In this document: in pieces, positions 54,135 through 64,000 of the stretch | Position numbering within the stretch: position 1 is the stretch's first letter | Layout of the letters: every line of letters begins with the position of its first letter | Assembly (NCBI RefSeq): GCF_041435115.1 | Contig: NZ_CP108046.1 | Span: 4,340,001 to 4,404,000, forward strand | Reading direction: 5' to 3' | DNA: 64,000 nt | From: Streptomyces sp. NBC_00289 | GTDB taxonomy: Bacteria; Actinomycetota; Actinomycetes; Streptomycetales; Streptomycetaceae | Translations under genes and position numbers: made by a program | The notes under the pieces: model-generated | Seen by the model: only the letters and a program-made list of their open reading frames with translations | Told to the model about the DNA's origin: nothing | The model's database searches: none

Positions 54135-54320
54135 TTACCAGGAGCTCTTGGTCACGCCCGGCAGCTCGCCACGGTGAGCCATCTCACGAAGGCACACGCG
54201 GCACAGGCCGAACTTGCGGTACACGGAGTGGGGACGGCCGCAGCGCTGGCAGCGCGTGTAGCCACGCACGCCGAACTTGGGCTTGCGAGCAGCCTTCGCG
54301 ATCAGAGCCTTCTTCGCCAT
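54135..54320 (-). CDS. rpsN: 30S ribosomal protein S14, zinc type
   Basis: The 61-residue protein begins [20 protein letters not shown] and has the zinc-binding pairs CQRC and CRVC (about residues 24-27 and 40-43). This is the short type Z form, in contrast to the 101-residue zinc-free form. The start at 54320 is the family start. It lies between rplE and rpsH, as in other bacteria with type Z S14. Confidence 0.97.
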   Translation of the reverse strand: MAKKALIAKAARKPKFGVRGYTRCQRCGRPHSVYRKFGLCRVCLREMAHRGELPGVTKSSW

Positions 54321-54325
54321 CTCGT

Positions 54326-54883
54326 TCACGCCTCCTTGAAGGGGAAGCCGAGGTGACGAAGGAGCGCGCGGCCCTCAGCGTCGTTGGTCGCCGTGGTCAC
54401 CACGGTGATGTCCATACCCCGGGTGCGGTCGATCTTGTCCTGGTCGATCTCGTGGAACATGACCTGCTCCGTGAGACCGAAGGTGTAGTTGCCACGGCCG
54501 TCGAACTGCTTGGGGGACAGACCACGGAAGTCGCGGATGCGCGGCAGCGCGAGCGACAGGGTGCGGTCCAGGAACTCCCACATGCGGTCGCCACGGAGTG
54601 TGACGTGGGCACCGATCGGCTGGCCCTCACGCAGCTTGAACTGCGCGATGGACTTGCGGGCCTTGGTGACGGCCGGCTTCTGCCCGGTGATCGTGGTGAG
54701 GTCGCGGATGGCGCCCTCGATCAGCTTGGAGTCGCGGGCGGCGTCGCCCACACCCATGTTGACCACGATCTTGACGAGGCCGGGGATCTGCATGACGTTC
54801 TCGTAGGAGAACTCCTCACGCAGCTTGCCCGCGATCTCCTCGCGGTACTTCGTCTTGAGACGCGGGGTCGTGGTGGTAGCCAT
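54326..54883 (-). CDS. rplE: 50S ribosomal protein L5
   Basis: The 185-residue 5S-rRNA-binding protein begins [20 protein letters not shown] and has [40 protein letters not shown] and [20 protein letters not shown]. The length is close to Escherichia coli (179). Its ATG shares one base with the rplX stop, so the two are translationally coupled. Confidence 0.98.
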   Translation of the reverse strand: MATTTTPRLKTKYREEIAGKLREEFSYENVMQIPGLVKIVVNMGVGDAARDSKLIEGAIRDLTTITGQKPAVTKARKSIAQFKLREGQPIGAHVTLRGDRMWEFLDRTLSLALPRIRDFRGLSPKQFDGRGNYTFGLTEQVMFHEIDQDKIDRTRGMDITVVTTATNDAEGRALLRHLGFPFKEA

Positions 54884-55206
54884 CAGATGTCCTCACCCGT
54901 CCGCTTGGCAACGCGAACCTTGTTGCCCTCGTCGTCGAAGCGGTAACCGACACGCGTGACGACCTTGTTGCCGTCCTTCTCCACCACGAGCTGAACGTTG
55001 CTCACGTGAATCGGGGCTTCGGTCGTGACGATGCCGCCGGCCTGCGAACCGCTGGCGGTCGGGCCGGCCTTGGTGTGCTTCTTGACCCGGTTGACACCCT
55101 CGACCAGGACGCGGTCCTCGCGGGGGAAGGCCGCGATGACCTTGCCCTGCTTGCCCTTGTCCTTACCGGTGATGACCTGAACCAGGTCGCCCTTCTTGAT
55201 CTTCAT
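54883..55206 (-). CDS. rplX: 50S ribosomal protein L24
   Basis: The 107-residue KOW-domain protein begins [20 protein letters not shown] and continues [20 protein letters not shown] and [20 protein letters not shown]. The length matches the family (104 in Escherichia coli). It starts two bases after the rplN stop and overlaps rplE by one base. Confidence 0.98.
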   Translation of the reverse strand: MKIKKGDLVQVITGKDKGKQGKVIAAFPREDRVLVEGVNRVKKHTKAGPTASGSQAGGIVTTEAPIHVSNVQLVVEKDGNKVVTRVGYRFDDEGNKVRVAKRTGEDI

Positions 55207-55208
55207 GC

Positions 55209-55577
55209 TTACAGCACCTCCGGCGCGAGCGAGATGATCTTCATGAACTTCTTCTCGCGCAGCTCACGGCCGACGGGGCCGAAGATACGGGTGCCGCGAG
55301 GGTCGCCGTCGTTCTTCAGAATGACGGCGGCGTTCTCGTCGAAGCGGATGTACGAGCCGTCCGGACGACGGCGCTCCTTGACGGTGCGAACGATGACCGC
55401 CTTGACGACGTCACCCTTCTTCACGTTGCCGCCGGGGATCGCGTCCTTGACGGTGGCGACGATGACGTCACCGATGCCCGCGTAGCGGCGACCGGAGCCA
55501 CCGAGCACACGGATGCAAAGGATCTCCTTCGCACCAGTGTTGTCGGCGACACGCAGTCGCGACTCCTGCTGGATCAC
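55209..55577 (-). CDS. rplN: 50S ribosomal protein L14
   Basis: The 122-residue protein begins [20 protein letters not shown] and has [40 protein letters not shown] and [20 protein letters not shown]. The length is that of the Escherichia coli protein (123). A gap of about 100 bp separates it from rpsQ upstream. Confidence 0.98.
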   Translation of the reverse strand: MIQQESRLRVADNTGAKEILCIRVLGGSGRRYAGIGDVIVATVKDAIPGGNVKKGDVVKAVIVRTVKERRRPDGSYIRFDENAAVILKNDGDPRGTRIFGPVGRELREKKFMKIISLAPEVL

Positions 55578-55678
55578 GTCTATCTCCTGTTTGTCTGCCG
55601 GTTCCCGGCAGGGGCCTCAGTGACGAGGGCCCCTGCCGAGCCTGGCGGAACTGTCCTGCCGGGTTGACCCCGCAGGAA

Positions 55679-55966
55679 TTACTTGGCCTTCTCGAGGATC
55701 TCGACGACGCGCCAGCGCTTCGTCGCGGACAGCGGCCGGGTCTCCGCGAGGAGGACACGGTCGCCGACACCCGCGGCGTTCTGCTCGTCGTGCGCCTTGA
55801 GCTTGTTCGTACGGCGGATGACCTTGCCGTACAGCGCGTGCTTCACGCGGTCCTCGACGGCGACGACGACGGTCTTGTCCATCTTGTCGCTGACGACGAG
55901 ACCCTCACGGGTCTTGCGGAATCCGCGCGCCTCAGTGGTGTTCTCGGTCACGTTGCTCTCGCTCAT
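55679..55966 (-). CDS. rpsQ: 30S ribosomal protein S17
   Basis: The 95-residue OB-fold protein has [40 protein letters not shown] and [20 protein letters not shown]. It is about ten residues longer at the N-terminus than Escherichia coli S17 (84). Its start overlaps the rpmC stop, so the two are coupled. Confidence 0.98.
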   Translation of the reverse strand: MSESNVTENTTEARGFRKTREGLVVSDKMDKTVVVAVEDRVKHALYGKVIRRTNKLKAHDEQNAAGVGDRVLLAETRPLSATKRWRVVEILEKAK

Positions 55967-56190
55967 CAGGCGCTCTCCACCGTCTCGATGCCCAGCTCGC
56001 GCTCACGCATCAGGGTGTAGATCCGCGCGATGTCCTTGCGGACCGCCTTCAGACGGCCATGGTTCTCGAGCTGCCCCGTCGCCGCCTGGAAGCGGAGGTT
56101 GAACAGCTCTTCCTTGGCTTCGCGGAGCTTCGCGAGAAGCTCCTCGTCACCCAGCTCGCGCAGCTCTGACGCCTTCGTACCGGCCGACAT
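55966..56190 (-). CDS. rpmC: 50S ribosomal protein L29
   Basis: The 74-residue helical protein begins [20 protein letters not shown] and has [20 protein letters not shown] and [18 protein letters not shown]. The length is a little above Escherichia coli (63). I chose the ATG at 56190, which overlaps the end of rplP. It lies between rplP and rpsQ. Confidence 0.97.
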   Translation of the reverse strand: MSAGTKASELRELGDEELLAKLREAKEELFNLRFQAATGQLENHGRLKAVRKDIARIYTLMRERELGIETVESA

Positions 56191-56609
56191 CACGCTTCAC
56201 CTGCCTCGCGCTTGACGATCCGGCACTTCATCGGCAGCTTGTGGGCTGCACGAGTGAGGGCCTCACGCGCGATCTTCTCGTTCGGGTAGGACAGTTCGAA
56301 CATGACCCGGCCCGGGTGAACGTTCGCGATCCACCACTCCGGCGAACCCTTACCGGAACCCATGCGGGTCTCGGCAGGCTTCTTGGTCAGCGGGCGGTCC
56401 GGGTAGATGTTGATCCAGACCTTGCCGCCACGCTTGATGTGGCGGGTCATCGCGATACGAGCGGCCTCGATCTGGCGGTTCGTCACGTACGCCGGCGTGA
56501 GGGCCTGAATGCCGTACTCGCCGAACGAAACCTGCGTACCGCCCTTGGCCTGACCACGGCGCTTCGGGTGGTGCTGCTTGCGGTGCTTGACCCTACGGGG
56601 GATCAGCAT
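56190..56609 (-). CDS. rplP: 50S ribosomal protein L16
   Basis: The 139-residue protein begins [20 protein letters not shown] and has [40 protein letters not shown] and [20 protein letters not shown]. The length matches Escherichia coli (136). It follows rpsC after five bases and is coupled to rpmC. Confidence 0.98.
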   Translation of the reverse strand: MLIPRRVKHRKQHHPKRRGQAKGGTQVSFGEYGIQALTPAYVTNRQIEAARIAMTRHIKRGGKVWINIYPDRPLTKKPAETRMGSGKGSPEWWIANVHPGRVMFELSYPNEKIAREALTRAAHKLPMKCRIVKREAGEA

Positions 56610-56614
56610 GTCGG

Positions 56615-57460
56615 TCAGGCCTCCGTTCCGGTGCTCTCAGCCGGAGCGGCAGCGGCGGCGGGAGCCTCGGCCTTGGGGGCCTCGGCAGCCGGCGCGGACT
56701 GCTGCTGCGGCTTGCGACCGCGACCGCCACGCTCGCCGCCACCGCGGCCACCGCGGCCGGCCGGGCGGTCGTTGCCACCACGGGCCGGGCGGTTGCCGGC
56801 GCGGGCAGCGGCGTTCTCGGCGCGGACCTCGGCGATGTTCTTGACGTCGCCCTTGTAGATCCAGACCTTCACGCCGATACGGCCGAAGGTCGTCTTGGCC
56901 TCGAAGAAGCCGTAGTCCACGTTCGCGCGGAGCGTGTGCAGGGGCACACGGCCCTCGCGGTAGAACTCCGAGCGGGACATCTCGGCGCCACCGAGGCGGC
57001 CACCGCACTGGATCTTGATGCCCTTGGCGCCGGCCTTCATCGTGCCCTGCATGCTCTTGCGCATGGCACGACGGAAGGAGACGCGGGAGGAGAGCTGCTC
57101 GGCAACGGCCTGGGCAACCAGCTGAGCGTCGGTCTCGGGGCTCTTGACCTCGAGGATGTTCAGCTGGACCTGCTTGCCCGTGAGCTTCTCGAGGTCACCG
57201 CGGATGCGGTCGGCCTCGGCGCCACGGCGGCCGATGACGATGCCCGGACGGGCCGTGTGGATGTCCACACGGACGCGGTCACGGGTGCGCTCGATCTCCA
57301 CCTTCGAGATACCGGCGCGCTCCATGCCGGACGTCATCATCCGACGGATGGCGACGTCTTCCTTGACGTAGTCCTTGTACAGCTTGTCGGCGTACCAGCG
57401 GGACTTGAAGTCCGTGGTGATGCCGAGCCGGAACCCATGCGGGTTAACCTTCTGGCCCAT
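56615..57460 (-). CDS. rpsC: 30S ribosomal protein S3
   Basis: The 281-residue protein has the KH domain with [20 protein letters not shown] (about residues 69-88) and the C-terminal domain AMQGT-type [20 protein letters not shown]. It is about 50 residues longer than the Escherichia coli protein (233) because of a Gly/Arg-rich then Ala-rich tail ([20 protein letters not shown]) typical of Streptomyces. It overlaps the end of rplV by one base. Confidence 0.98.
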   Translation of the reverse strand: MGQKVNPHGFRLGITTDFKSRWYADKLYKDYVKEDVAIRRMMTSGMERAGISKVEIERTRDRVRVDIHTARPGIVIGRRGAEADRIRGDLEKLTGKQVQLNILEVKSPETDAQLVAQAVAEQLSSRVSFRRAMRKSMQGTMKAGAKGIKIQCGGRLGGAEMSRSEFYREGRVPLHTLRANVDYGFFEAKTTFGRIGVKVWIYKGDVKNIAEVRAENAAARAGNRPARGGNDRPAGRGGRGGGERGGRGRKPQQQSAPAAEAPKAEAPAAAAAPAESTGTEA

Positions 57461-57807
57461 TACCGGGTTCCTTCCTTGCTGCTGACGACCACGGTGATGT
57501 GGCTGGTCCGCTTGCGGATCCGGTAGGCGCGGCCCTGGGCACGCGGACGGAACCGCTTCAGGGTCGGACCCTCGTCGACGTACGCCTCGGAGATGACAAG
57601 GCTGTCGGCGTCGGTGTGGTCGTAGTTGTGTGCGGCGTTGGCAATGGCGCTGTCAAGCACCTTGCCGACCGGCACGCTCGCGGCCTGCGGGGCGAAACGC
57701 AGGACCGCCTGAGCCTCCGTGGCGTCCATGCCACGGATAAGGTCCACCACTCGGCGGGCCTTCATGGGCGTGACGCGGATGTACCGCGCCTGGGCCCTGG
57801 CTTCCAT
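57460..57807 (-). CDS. rplV: 50S ribosomal protein L22
   Basis: The 115-residue protein lines the peptide exit tunnel and is a site of macrolide-resistance changes in other bacteria. It has [40 protein letters not shown] and the tunnel loop [21 protein letters not shown] chose the ATG at 57807, with GGAAGG seven bases upstream. An in-frame ATG at 57837 with GGTGG upstream would add ten residues and cannot be excluded. It lies between rpsS and rpsC. Confidence 0.95.
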   Translation of the reverse strand: MEARAQARYIRVTPMKARRVVDLIRGMDATEAQAVLRFAPQAASVPVGKVLDSAIANAAHNYDHTDADSLVISEAYVDEGPTLKRFRPRAQGRAYRIRKRTSHITVVVSSKEGTR

Positions 57808-57849
57808 GGTTGTCCTTCCAGTGTCTGTCATGGTCATTCCACCCCGCTA

Positions 57850-58131
57850 CTAGCGGCGCTTCGACTTCCGGTCGTCCTTGACGTGACCCCGGAAGGTGCG
57901 CGTCGGCGAGAACTCGCCGAGCTTGTGGCCGACCATCGACTCGGTGACAAACACCGGAATGTGGGTCTTGCCGTTGTGCACCGCGATCGTGTGGCCCAGC
58001 ATGGCCGGGACGATCATCGAGCGACGGGACCAGGTCTTGATGACGTTCTTGGAACCCGCTTCGTTCTGGACGTCCACCTTCTTGATGAGGTGGTCGTCGA
58101 CGAAGGGCCCCTTCTTGAGACTGCGCGGCAT
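57850..58131 (-). CDS. rpsS: 30S ribosomal protein S19
   Basis: The 93-residue protein begins [20 protein letters not shown] and has [40 protein letters not shown] and the basic end [10 protein letters not shown]. The length matches Escherichia coli (92). It follows rplB after 12 bp. Confidence 0.98.
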   Translation of the reverse strand: MPRSLKKGPFVDDHLIKKVDVQNEAGSKNVIKTWSRRSMIVPAMLGHTIAVHNGKTHIPVFVTESMVGHKLGEFSPTRTFRGHVKDDRKSKRR

Positions 58132-58143
58132 CTAAACCCGCTC

Positions 58144-58980
58144 CTAGCGCTTCTTGTTCGTCTTGCGGCGGCGGACGATGTACTTGTTCGAAGCCTTCTT
58201 CGGCGAACGAGTACGACCCTCCTTCTGACCCCACGGGGAGACCGGGTGGCGACCACCGGAGGTCTTGCCCTCACCACCACCGTGCGGGTGGTCAACCGGG
58301 TTCATCGCCACACCGCGAACGGTCGGACGGACGCCGAGCCAGCGCTTGCGTCCGGCCTTGCCCCAGTTGATGTTGCTCTGCTCGGCGTTGCCGACCTCGC
58401 CGACCGTGGCGCGGCAGCGCTGGTCGACCAGGCGGATCTCACCGGAGGGCATACGAAGGTGGGCCATGGTGCCCTCCTTCGCGAGCAGCTGCACCGAGGC
58501 GCCGGCGGAGCGGGCGAACTTGGCACCGCCACCGGGACGGATCTCGATCGCGTGGATCGTGGTACCGACCGGGATGTTGCGGAGGGCCAGGTTGTTGCCC
58601 GGCTTGATGTCGGCCCCGGGACCGTTCTCGACGCGGTCACCCTGCTGCAGGTTGCGCGGGGCGAGGATGTAGCGCTTCTCGCCGTCGACGTAGTGCAGCA
58701 GCGCGATGCGCGCGGTGCGGTTGGGGTCGTACTCGATGTGCGCGACCTTCGCCGGCACGCCGTCCTTGTCATGACGACGGAAGTCGATGACGCGGTAGGC
58801 GCGCTTGTGGCCACCACCCTGGTGGCGGACGGTCACACGACCGGAATTGTTACGGCCGCCCTTGCTGTGCAGCGGGCGAACCAGCGACTTCTCCGGCGTG
58901 GACCGCGTGACCTCGACGAAGTCGGCGACGCTGGAGCCACGACGGCCCGGCGTAGTCGGCTTGTACTTGCGGATTCCCAT
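58144..58980 (-). CDS. rplB: 50S ribosomal protein L2
   Basis: The 278-residue protein begins [20 protein letters not shown] and contains [20 protein letters not shown], in which the conserved histidine lies near the peptidyl-transferase centre. [20 protein letters not shown] and the ending [12 protein letters not shown] are also typical. The length matches Escherichia coli (273). It lies between rplW and rpsS. Confidence 0.98.
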   Translation of the reverse strand: MGIRKYKPTTPGRRGSSVADFVEVTRSTPEKSLVRPLHSKGGRNNSGRVTVRHQGGGHKRAYRVIDFRRHDKDGVPAKVAHIEYDPNRTARIALLHYVDGEKRYILAPRNLQQGDRVENGPGADIKPGNNLALRNIPVGTTIHAIEIRPGGGAKFARSAGASVQLLAKEGTMAHLRMPSGEIRLVDQRCRATVGEVGNAEQSNINWGKAGRKRWLGVRPTVRGVAMNPVDHPHGGGEGKTSGGRHPVSPWGQKEGRTRSPKKASNKYIVRRRKTNKKR

Positions 58981-59020
58981 TTCTCAGTCCTCGTCCGATA
59001 TCGGACGATCCGGACCGCCG

Positions 59021-59440
59021 TCAGGCGGTCGGACCGCCGAAGATGTCGATACGGTCGCCCTCAGCGAGGGTCACGATCGCACGCTTGGTGGCGGCACGCT
59101 GACCGAAACCGGTCTTGGTGCGCTTGCGCTTGCCGATGCGGTTGATCGTGTTGACCCCGGTGACCTTGACCGAGAAGACCGCCTGGACGGCCTGCTTGAT
59201 CTGGGTCTTGTTCGCGCCCGGGGCGACGATGAACGTGTACTTGTTGTCGTCGAGAAGCGCGTAGCTCTTCTCGGAGACGACCGGCTTCAGCAGCACGTCA
59301 CGGTGGTCCGTGTACGACTTGCTGATCGGCGTCGCGACAGTGTTCTTGCCCTCGGTCTCGTGACGCTTCGCCTTGGCGATGCGCGCGACCTTCTTGGCCT
59401 TGGCGGCCTTCGAGGCGATGCTCGGGTGACGCGTAGCCAT
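59021..59440 (-). CDS. rplW: 50S ribosomal protein L23
   Basis: The 139-residue protein has the L23 core [40 protein letters not shown] and [20 protein letters not shown]. It is about 40 residues longer than the Escherichia coli protein (100), with an Ala/Lys-rich N-terminus ([20 protein letters not shown]) seen in Streptomyces. The ATG at 59440 coincides with the rplD stop, so the two are coupled. Confidence 0.96.
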   Translation of the reverse strand: MATRHPSIASKAAKAKKVARIAKAKRHETEGKNTVATPISKSYTDHRDVLLKPVVSEKSYALLDDNKYTFIVAPGANKTQIKQAVQAVFSVKVTGVNTINRIGKRKRTKTGFGQRAATKRAIVTLAEGDRIDIFGGPTA

Positions 59441-60096
59441 CAGGCTTCGCTCCCTTCGGTGTCAGCGGCCTTGGGGCCAGACACGAAGGACTCGAAAGCG
59501 GCCTGGGTGAAGACCACGTCGTCCGAGACGAGAACGTCGTACGTGTTCAGCTGGCCCGGCTCCAGGATGTGGATCTGGGGCAGGTTGCGGGCGGACAGCC
59601 ACGCGGCCTCGTCGGCGCGGTCGATGACCAGGAGCAGGTTCTTGCGCTCCGAGATCTTGCCGAACAGCGACTTCGCGGCCTTCGTGGACGGGGTCTCGCC
59701 CTCGATCACGCCGGAGACGACGTGGATACGAGCGTTGCGGGCCCGGTCGGTGAGGGCGTGGCGCAGGGCCGCGGCCTTCATCTTCTTCGGGGTCCGCTGC
59801 GAGTAGTCACGCGGGGTGGGGCCGTGAACGACGCCACCGCCGGCGAACTGCGGCGCACGGGTCGAACCCTGGCGGGCGCGGCCGGTGCCCTTCTGACGGT
59901 AGGGCTTCCTACCGCCACCACGGACCTCGGCGCGGGTCTTGGTCTTGTGCGTGCCCTGGCGGGCAGCGGCCAGCTGGGCGACGACGACCTGGTGAAGCAG
60001 CGGGATGCTGATCTTCTCGACGTCGAAGATCTCCGCGGGGAGCTCGACCGTCCCGGTCTTGTCGCCTGCCGGCGAAAGGATGTCAACAGTGCTCAT
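59440..60096 (-). CDS. rplD: 50S ribosomal protein L4
   Basis: The 218-residue protein extends a loop into the exit tunnel: [20 protein letters not shown] and [40 protein letters not shown] is the N-terminus. In Escherichia coli L4 also represses its own operon; the same is not shown here. It starts eight bases after the rplC stop and overlaps rplW. Confidence 0.98.
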   Translation of the reverse strand: MSTVDILSPAGDKTGTVELPAEIFDVEKISIPLLHQVVVAQLAAARQGTHKTKTRAEVRGGGRKPYRQKGTGRARQGSTRAPQFAGGGVVHGPTPRDYSQRTPKKMKAAALRHALTDRARNARIHVVSGVIEGETPSTKAAKSLFGKISERKNLLLVIDRADEAAWLSARNLPQIHILEPGQLNTYDVLVSDDVVFTQAAFESFVSGPKAADTEGSEA

Positions 60097-60104
60097 CAGT
60101 TACC

Positions 60105-60749
60105 TCAGGCCCCCTTGGCCGCGGTGCGGACCAGGACGAGGCCGCCGTTCGGACCAGGAATCGCGCCCTTGATGAGCAGCAGACCCTTCTCCGCGTCAAC
60201 GGCGTGGACGGTCAGGTTCTGGGTGGTGACCCGCTCGTTGCCCATGCGGCCCGCCATGCGGACGCCCTTGAACACACGGCCCGGGGTGGCGCAGCCACCG
60301 ATGGAACCGGGAGAGCGGTGCTTGCGCTGGACACCGTGGCCGGCGCCGAGGCCCTTGAAGTTGTGACGCTTCATGACACCGGCGAAGCCCTTGCCCTTGC
60401 TCTTGCCGGTCACGTCCACCTTGACGCCGGCCTCGAAGGTCTCGGCGGTGATCTCCTGGCCGAGGATGTACTCGCTGGCGTCAGCGGTACGGATCTCGAC
60501 GAGGTGACGGCGGGGGGTGACGTCGGCCTTGGCGAAGTGACCCTTGAGGGGCTTGTTCACCTTGCGCGGGTCGATCTCGCCGAAGGCGATCTGGACCGAC
60601 TCGTAGCCGTCGACATCGTTCGTACGGACCTGGGTGACGACGTTGGGGCCGGCCTTGACGACGGTGACCGGAACAACACGGTTGTTCTCGTCCCACACCT
60701 GCGTCATGCCGAGCTTCTCGCCCAGGATGCCCTTGATCTGCTTAGCCAT
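60105..60749 (-). CDS. rplC: 50S ribosomal protein L3
   Basis: The 214-residue protein has the L3 motifs [40 protein letters not shown] and [20 protein letters not shown], and reaches toward the peptidyl-transferase centre. The length matches Escherichia coli (209). It follows rpsJ after 17 bp. Confidence 0.98.
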   Translation of the reverse strand: MAKQIKGILGEKLGMTQVWDENNRVVPVTVVKAGPNVVTQVRTNDVDGYESVQIAFGEIDPRKVNKPLKGHFAKADVTPRRHLVEIRTADASEYILGQEITAETFEAGVKVDVTGKSKGKGFAGVMKRHNFKGLGAGHGVQRKHRSPGSIGGCATPGRVFKGVRMAGRMGNERVTTQNLTVHAVDAEKGLLLIKGAIPGPNGGLVLVRTAAKGA

Positions 60750-60766
60750 TCTCAGATCACCGGCCT

Positions 60767-61075
60767 TCAGAGCTTGATCTCGATGTCGACACCGGCCGGG
60801 AGGTCGAGTCGCATCAGAGAGTCAACGGTCTTGGGAGTCGGGTCGAGAATGTCGATCAGGCGCTTGTGCGTGCGCATCTCGAAGTGCTCGCGCGAGTCCT
60901 TGTACTTGTGCGGCGACTTGATGACGCAGTACACGTTCTTCTCAGTGGGCAGCGGCACCGGGCCCGCGACCGACGCACCAGTGCGCGTCACCGTCTCGAC
61001 GATCTTCTTCGCCGAGGAGTCGATGACCTCGTGGTCGTAGGCCTTGAGCCGGATGCGGATCTTCTGTCCCGCCAT
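60767..61075 (-). CDS. rpsJ: 30S ribosomal protein S10
   Basis: The 102-residue protein begins [20 protein letters not shown] and has [20 protein letters not shown] and [20 protein letters not shown]. The length matches Escherichia coli (103). It is the first gene of a single-direction cluster of ribosomal genes running to rplQ. The upstream 470 bases hold its promoter and a structured leader. Confidence 0.98.
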   Translation of the reverse strand: MAGQKIRIRLKAYDHEVIDSSAKKIVETVTRTGASVAGPVPLPTEKNVYCVIKSPHKYKDSREHFEMRTHKRLIDILDPTPKTVDSLMRLDLPAGVDIEIKL

Positions 61076-61547
61076 GGCTACTCAGTAGTCCTGTCTCTCG
61101 TAACGCTCTGGAACCCGGTGTTCCGTACCCTTTGTCCGACCCACGCGGTCGGGTGTGTCGCGCATTCACCAACACAGATGTCCCCTAGGAGACATCCCTT
61201 GCTGGGAAGCACGGCCCTTCCGGAACCGCAAGCCGGGGGCGCAGCACTTGACATGCTTACGCGTGGCCCACCGGGTGCCTGGCCGGCGCTGCACTGACAC
61301 TTCCCGAAAGATTCCCGTACGTCCGTCCCAGCGCTGCCTGAGGGCAGTTGGGACGACGAGTACTGTGGGACTCGCTTCCGGTCCTCCCGGCGGGAGGCGC
61401 GCAGCATCAACGCTCGACCGAGCAACTCCGACAGTCTGCCATATGGGGCAGGGGCCTGGCCAATCGGGCCGGAGACAATACCCCGAAGGTGACGAAGGTC
61501 AAACCAAGAGCGGTCGTACGCGCTCTCGGGCGTCGCCCACCGGTCCG
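61076..61547 (-). promoter_or_regulatory. S10-operon upstream region with candidate leader hairpins
   Basis: No gene is seen in these 472 bases. Two candidate hairpins are present: GATGTC (61177-61182) with GACATC (61191-61196), and GTCCCA (61326-61331) with TGGGAC (61350-61355), strengthened by CTGCC (61335-61339) with GGCAG (61344-61348). They may form a regulatory leader for rpsJ. A clear -35/-10 pair was not found. Confidence 0.45.
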
Positions 61548-62762
61548 CTACCCCGCGTTCCGCAGGCGGGCGAAGGACGTGTCCAGGCCCCGCTTCAGCA
61601 GCCTCGCCACCGGCCGCTCCACGAAACGGTGGACCAGCCAGCCCAGGGCCAGGAAGCCGGCGATCACCGTTGCGACCAGCAGCCGGGCGTCCATGGTGTC
61701 ACGCAGGCGGTTGATCACGGTCGTACCGGCCGCGTAGTGGACGAGATACAGCGGGTAGGTCAGGCTGCCGGCCGTGACCAGCCACTTCCCGCGCACGCGG
61801 TCCGTCGCACCCAGCGCGACGGCGACCATGACGAGCAGGAACACGGTGAAGATCAGCACGCTGCCGCGCCAGCCGGAGACGTGTTCGACCTCGTCGATCC
61901 GTCGCCCCAGCTCCCGCTGGCCCATCAGCCACGCCATGGCGAGGATGCCCCACAACAGGAGGTCCTGGCCGAACCGGTGCATGAGGTAGAGGGCCAGCCC
62001 GGCGATGAAGTACCAGGCTCCGTCAGGGTTCGCGACCAGCTCCAGCAGGGGGAAGCCCGAGACCGGGGCGAGCATGGCGGCGGTGCCCCACACGCAGCAG
62101 AAGACGACCACCTTGCGGTACGTCAGGCCGGTGGCGACGACGGCCAGGAAGAGCAGGTAGAAGCGCAGCTCCGACCAGAGGGTCCAGTAGACGCCGTCGA
62201 CGTTCCGCACCCCTGAGCCGGTCTGCAGCATCGTGAGGTTGAGCAGGACGTCCCGCAGCCTCAGCCGGTCCCACACGCCCGGCAGGGCCACCAGGACGGC
62301 CGTGGTGAAGGCCGTGGCGAACCAGTACGCCGGGTAGAGCCGGATGACCCGGGAGACGAAGAACTGGCGCGGGCTTCGGCCCCAGCAGGACATGCAGATC
62401 ACGAAGCCGCTGATGACGAAGAAGATCTCGACGCCGATCCAGCCGTAGGCGGCGAAGCGGTACACCGTCGGCATGATGTCCGACACCGGCCGGTCCCAGA
62501 CCAGGTTGTGCGGCTGGTCGACGCGGCGGGTGCCGGCGTAGTGGTGCAGGGCCACCATCAGGGCGGCCATCAGCCGGATGCCGTCGATGGCGTACAGCCG
62601 GGGCCGTCGGCGGGGGCTCTGGGGGGCCGCGGTGGCAGGTCCGCCGGCCTGTACCGTCCGCAGTTGCCGTGTCGGCTGGTCGGCGAGCGCGGGGAGCGGC
62701 TGCTGGAACCGGCTCACGACCGGCAGGGACGTCGACGATTCGCCGGGCGAGCCACGCATCAC
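61548..62762 (-). CDS. Membrane-bound acyltransferase, family 3
   Basis: The 404-residue protein is a multi-pass acyltransferase of the OafA/AcyT type, which moves acyl groups to sugars or other envelope molecules. After about 55 variable residues it has AIDGIRLMAALMVALHHYAG (catalytic His in the LHHY stretch), GWIGVEIFFVISGFVICMSC, SRVIRLYPAYWFATAF, SELRFYLLFLAVVATGLTY and LTYPLYLVHYAAGTTVINRL. About ten transmembrane helices are visible. The GTG at 62762 has GAGGA nine bases upstream; TTG at 62768 and ATG at 62759 are alternatives. It stands alone between tuf and rpsJ, which is unusual for this otherwise all-translation neighbourhood. Confidence 0.88.
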   Translation of the reverse strand: MMRGSPGESSTSLPVVSRFQQPLPALADQPTRQLRTVQAGGPATAAPQSPRRRPRLYAIDGIRLMAALMVALHHYAGTRRVDQPHNLVWDRPVSDIMPTVYRFAAYGWIGVEIFFVISGFVICMSCWGRSPRQFFVSRVIRLYPAYWFATAFTTAVLVALPGVWDRLRLRDVLLNLTMLQTGSGVRNVDGVYWTLWSELRFYLLFLAVVATGLTYRKVVVFCCVWGTAAMLAPVSGFPLLELVANPDGAWYFIAGLALYLMHRFGQDLLLWGILAMAWLMGQRELGRRIDEVEHVSGWRGSVLIFTVFLLVMVAVALGATDRVRGKWLVTAGSLTYPLYLVHYAAGTTVINRLRDTMDARLLVATVIAGFLALGWLVHRFVERPVARLLKRGLDTSFARLRNAG

Positions 62763-63089
62763 GACCAAGCCATCCTCACGACCGAGTTCCGGGCCCCACA
62801 GCTGCCGGACAGCTCACGGTACGACCGCCACAACCGGCCCACAGGGAGCAGACAGGCACATTCCGTACGCGGGCCGCTCGGAGTTGCGACACCTCTCGCC
62901 CACGCGTCCCGCAGAGTTCCCCGACACTTCACTTGACCCGGAACAGGCGGGCGGGGCACAGGACTTGGGGGACGCGGGCTTCGGGGCGCGGGTCCTCCGG
63001 GAACGGCAAAGGGGCCCGTACGACCGAAGTCGTACGGGCCCCTTCAGGAGCTCAGCTCACGCTGGACCCACCAGGTCTGATCGACAAGA
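62763..63089. other. Gene-free interval between the acyltransferase gene and tuf
   Basis: About 330 bases on which no credible gene is seen. It holds the tuf terminator at 63009-63044 and must hold the acyltransferase promoter. Confidence 0.7.
63009..63044. terminator. tuf terminator
   Basis: AAGGGGCCCGTACGAC at 63009-63024 and its perfect 16-bp complement at 63029-63044 enclose a CGAA loop. It lies 46 bp beyond the tuf stop. Confidence 0.93.

Positions 63090-64000
<911 letters not shown>

Overview
The window is chromosomal DNA of a Streptomyces. The evidence is very high GC with strong G/C preference at third codon positions, GTG and TTG starts, leaderless promoters with a TANNNT box about seven bases before the start codon, and gene content in the classic Streptomyces core order: groES-groEL1, the TsaBDE/RimI/Alr group, glmS, coaA, glmM, rplM-rpsI, the alpha, spc and S10 ribosomal operons, then tuf. 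Much of the window (about 3.1-25.9 kb and 35.8-61.1 kb) is conserved core. Accessory material is concentrated at 18.5-19.6 kb and 26.1-35.8 kb.

Layout. 1-3.1 kb: the end-truncated LysR regulator, a MOSC protein, a short-chain dehydrogenase and an ABM/SnoaL-type protein. 3.1-5.4 kb: groEL1 and groES under a promoter carrying two CIRCE operators. 5.5-8.9 kb: two tandem lipoprotein polysaccharide deacetylases and a THUMP-like methyltransferase. 8.9-10.8 kb: an ECF42-type sigma factor with its DGPF/YCII partner; the sigma factor has a repetitive N-terminal extension and a hairpin over its start codon. 11-16.1 kb: an LCP ligase, a LacI regulator and the divergent family 3 glycosidase it probably controls. 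16.1-25.9 kb: tsaD-rimI-tsaB and tsaE (t6A tRNA modification), alr, an L,D-transpeptidase, NAD(P)HX repair and acpS. Between tsaB and tsaE lie an L,D-transpeptidase-like protein without its catalytic cysteine, a tandem-repeat array, and a 49-residue protein behind a perfect iron-box palindrome.

26.1-29.5 kb is a scar beside glmS. Two truncated divergent regulatory genes are fused head to head, followed by three 302-bp tandem units. Each unit holds a DUF397 gene whose 3' end is an identical copy of the glmS 3' terminus, the sequence that Tn7 recognises in other bacteria. 30.0-35.8 kb holds the most striking locus: a 1532-residue secreted protein (ricin-B lectin, about 600 residues of Ala-rich coiled coil, C-terminal zinc deaminase) followed, after a strong hairpin, by an unrecognised 362-residue protein that is probably its immunity partner. 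35.8-43.6 kb: a Ser/Thr kinase, coaA, a DUF389 membrane protein, glmM, rpsI-rplM and a membrane-anchored protein. 43.7-61.1 kb: truA, rplQ-rpoA-rpsK-rpsM-rpmJ-infA-map-adk-secY and the spc/S10 genes. 61.5-64 kb: a lone membrane acyltransferase, then tuf, cut off by the window end.

The core genes form functional sets: translation (ribosomal proteins, IF-1, EF-Tu, Map), tRNA modification (TsaBDE, TruA), cell-wall precursor supply and remodelling (GlmS, GlmM, Alr, LCP, L,D-transpeptidase, deacetylases) and protein folding and export (GroESL, SecY). The toxin locus sits directly beside the wall-precursor gene glmS. No tRNA, rRNA, CRISPR array, integrase or transposase was seen.
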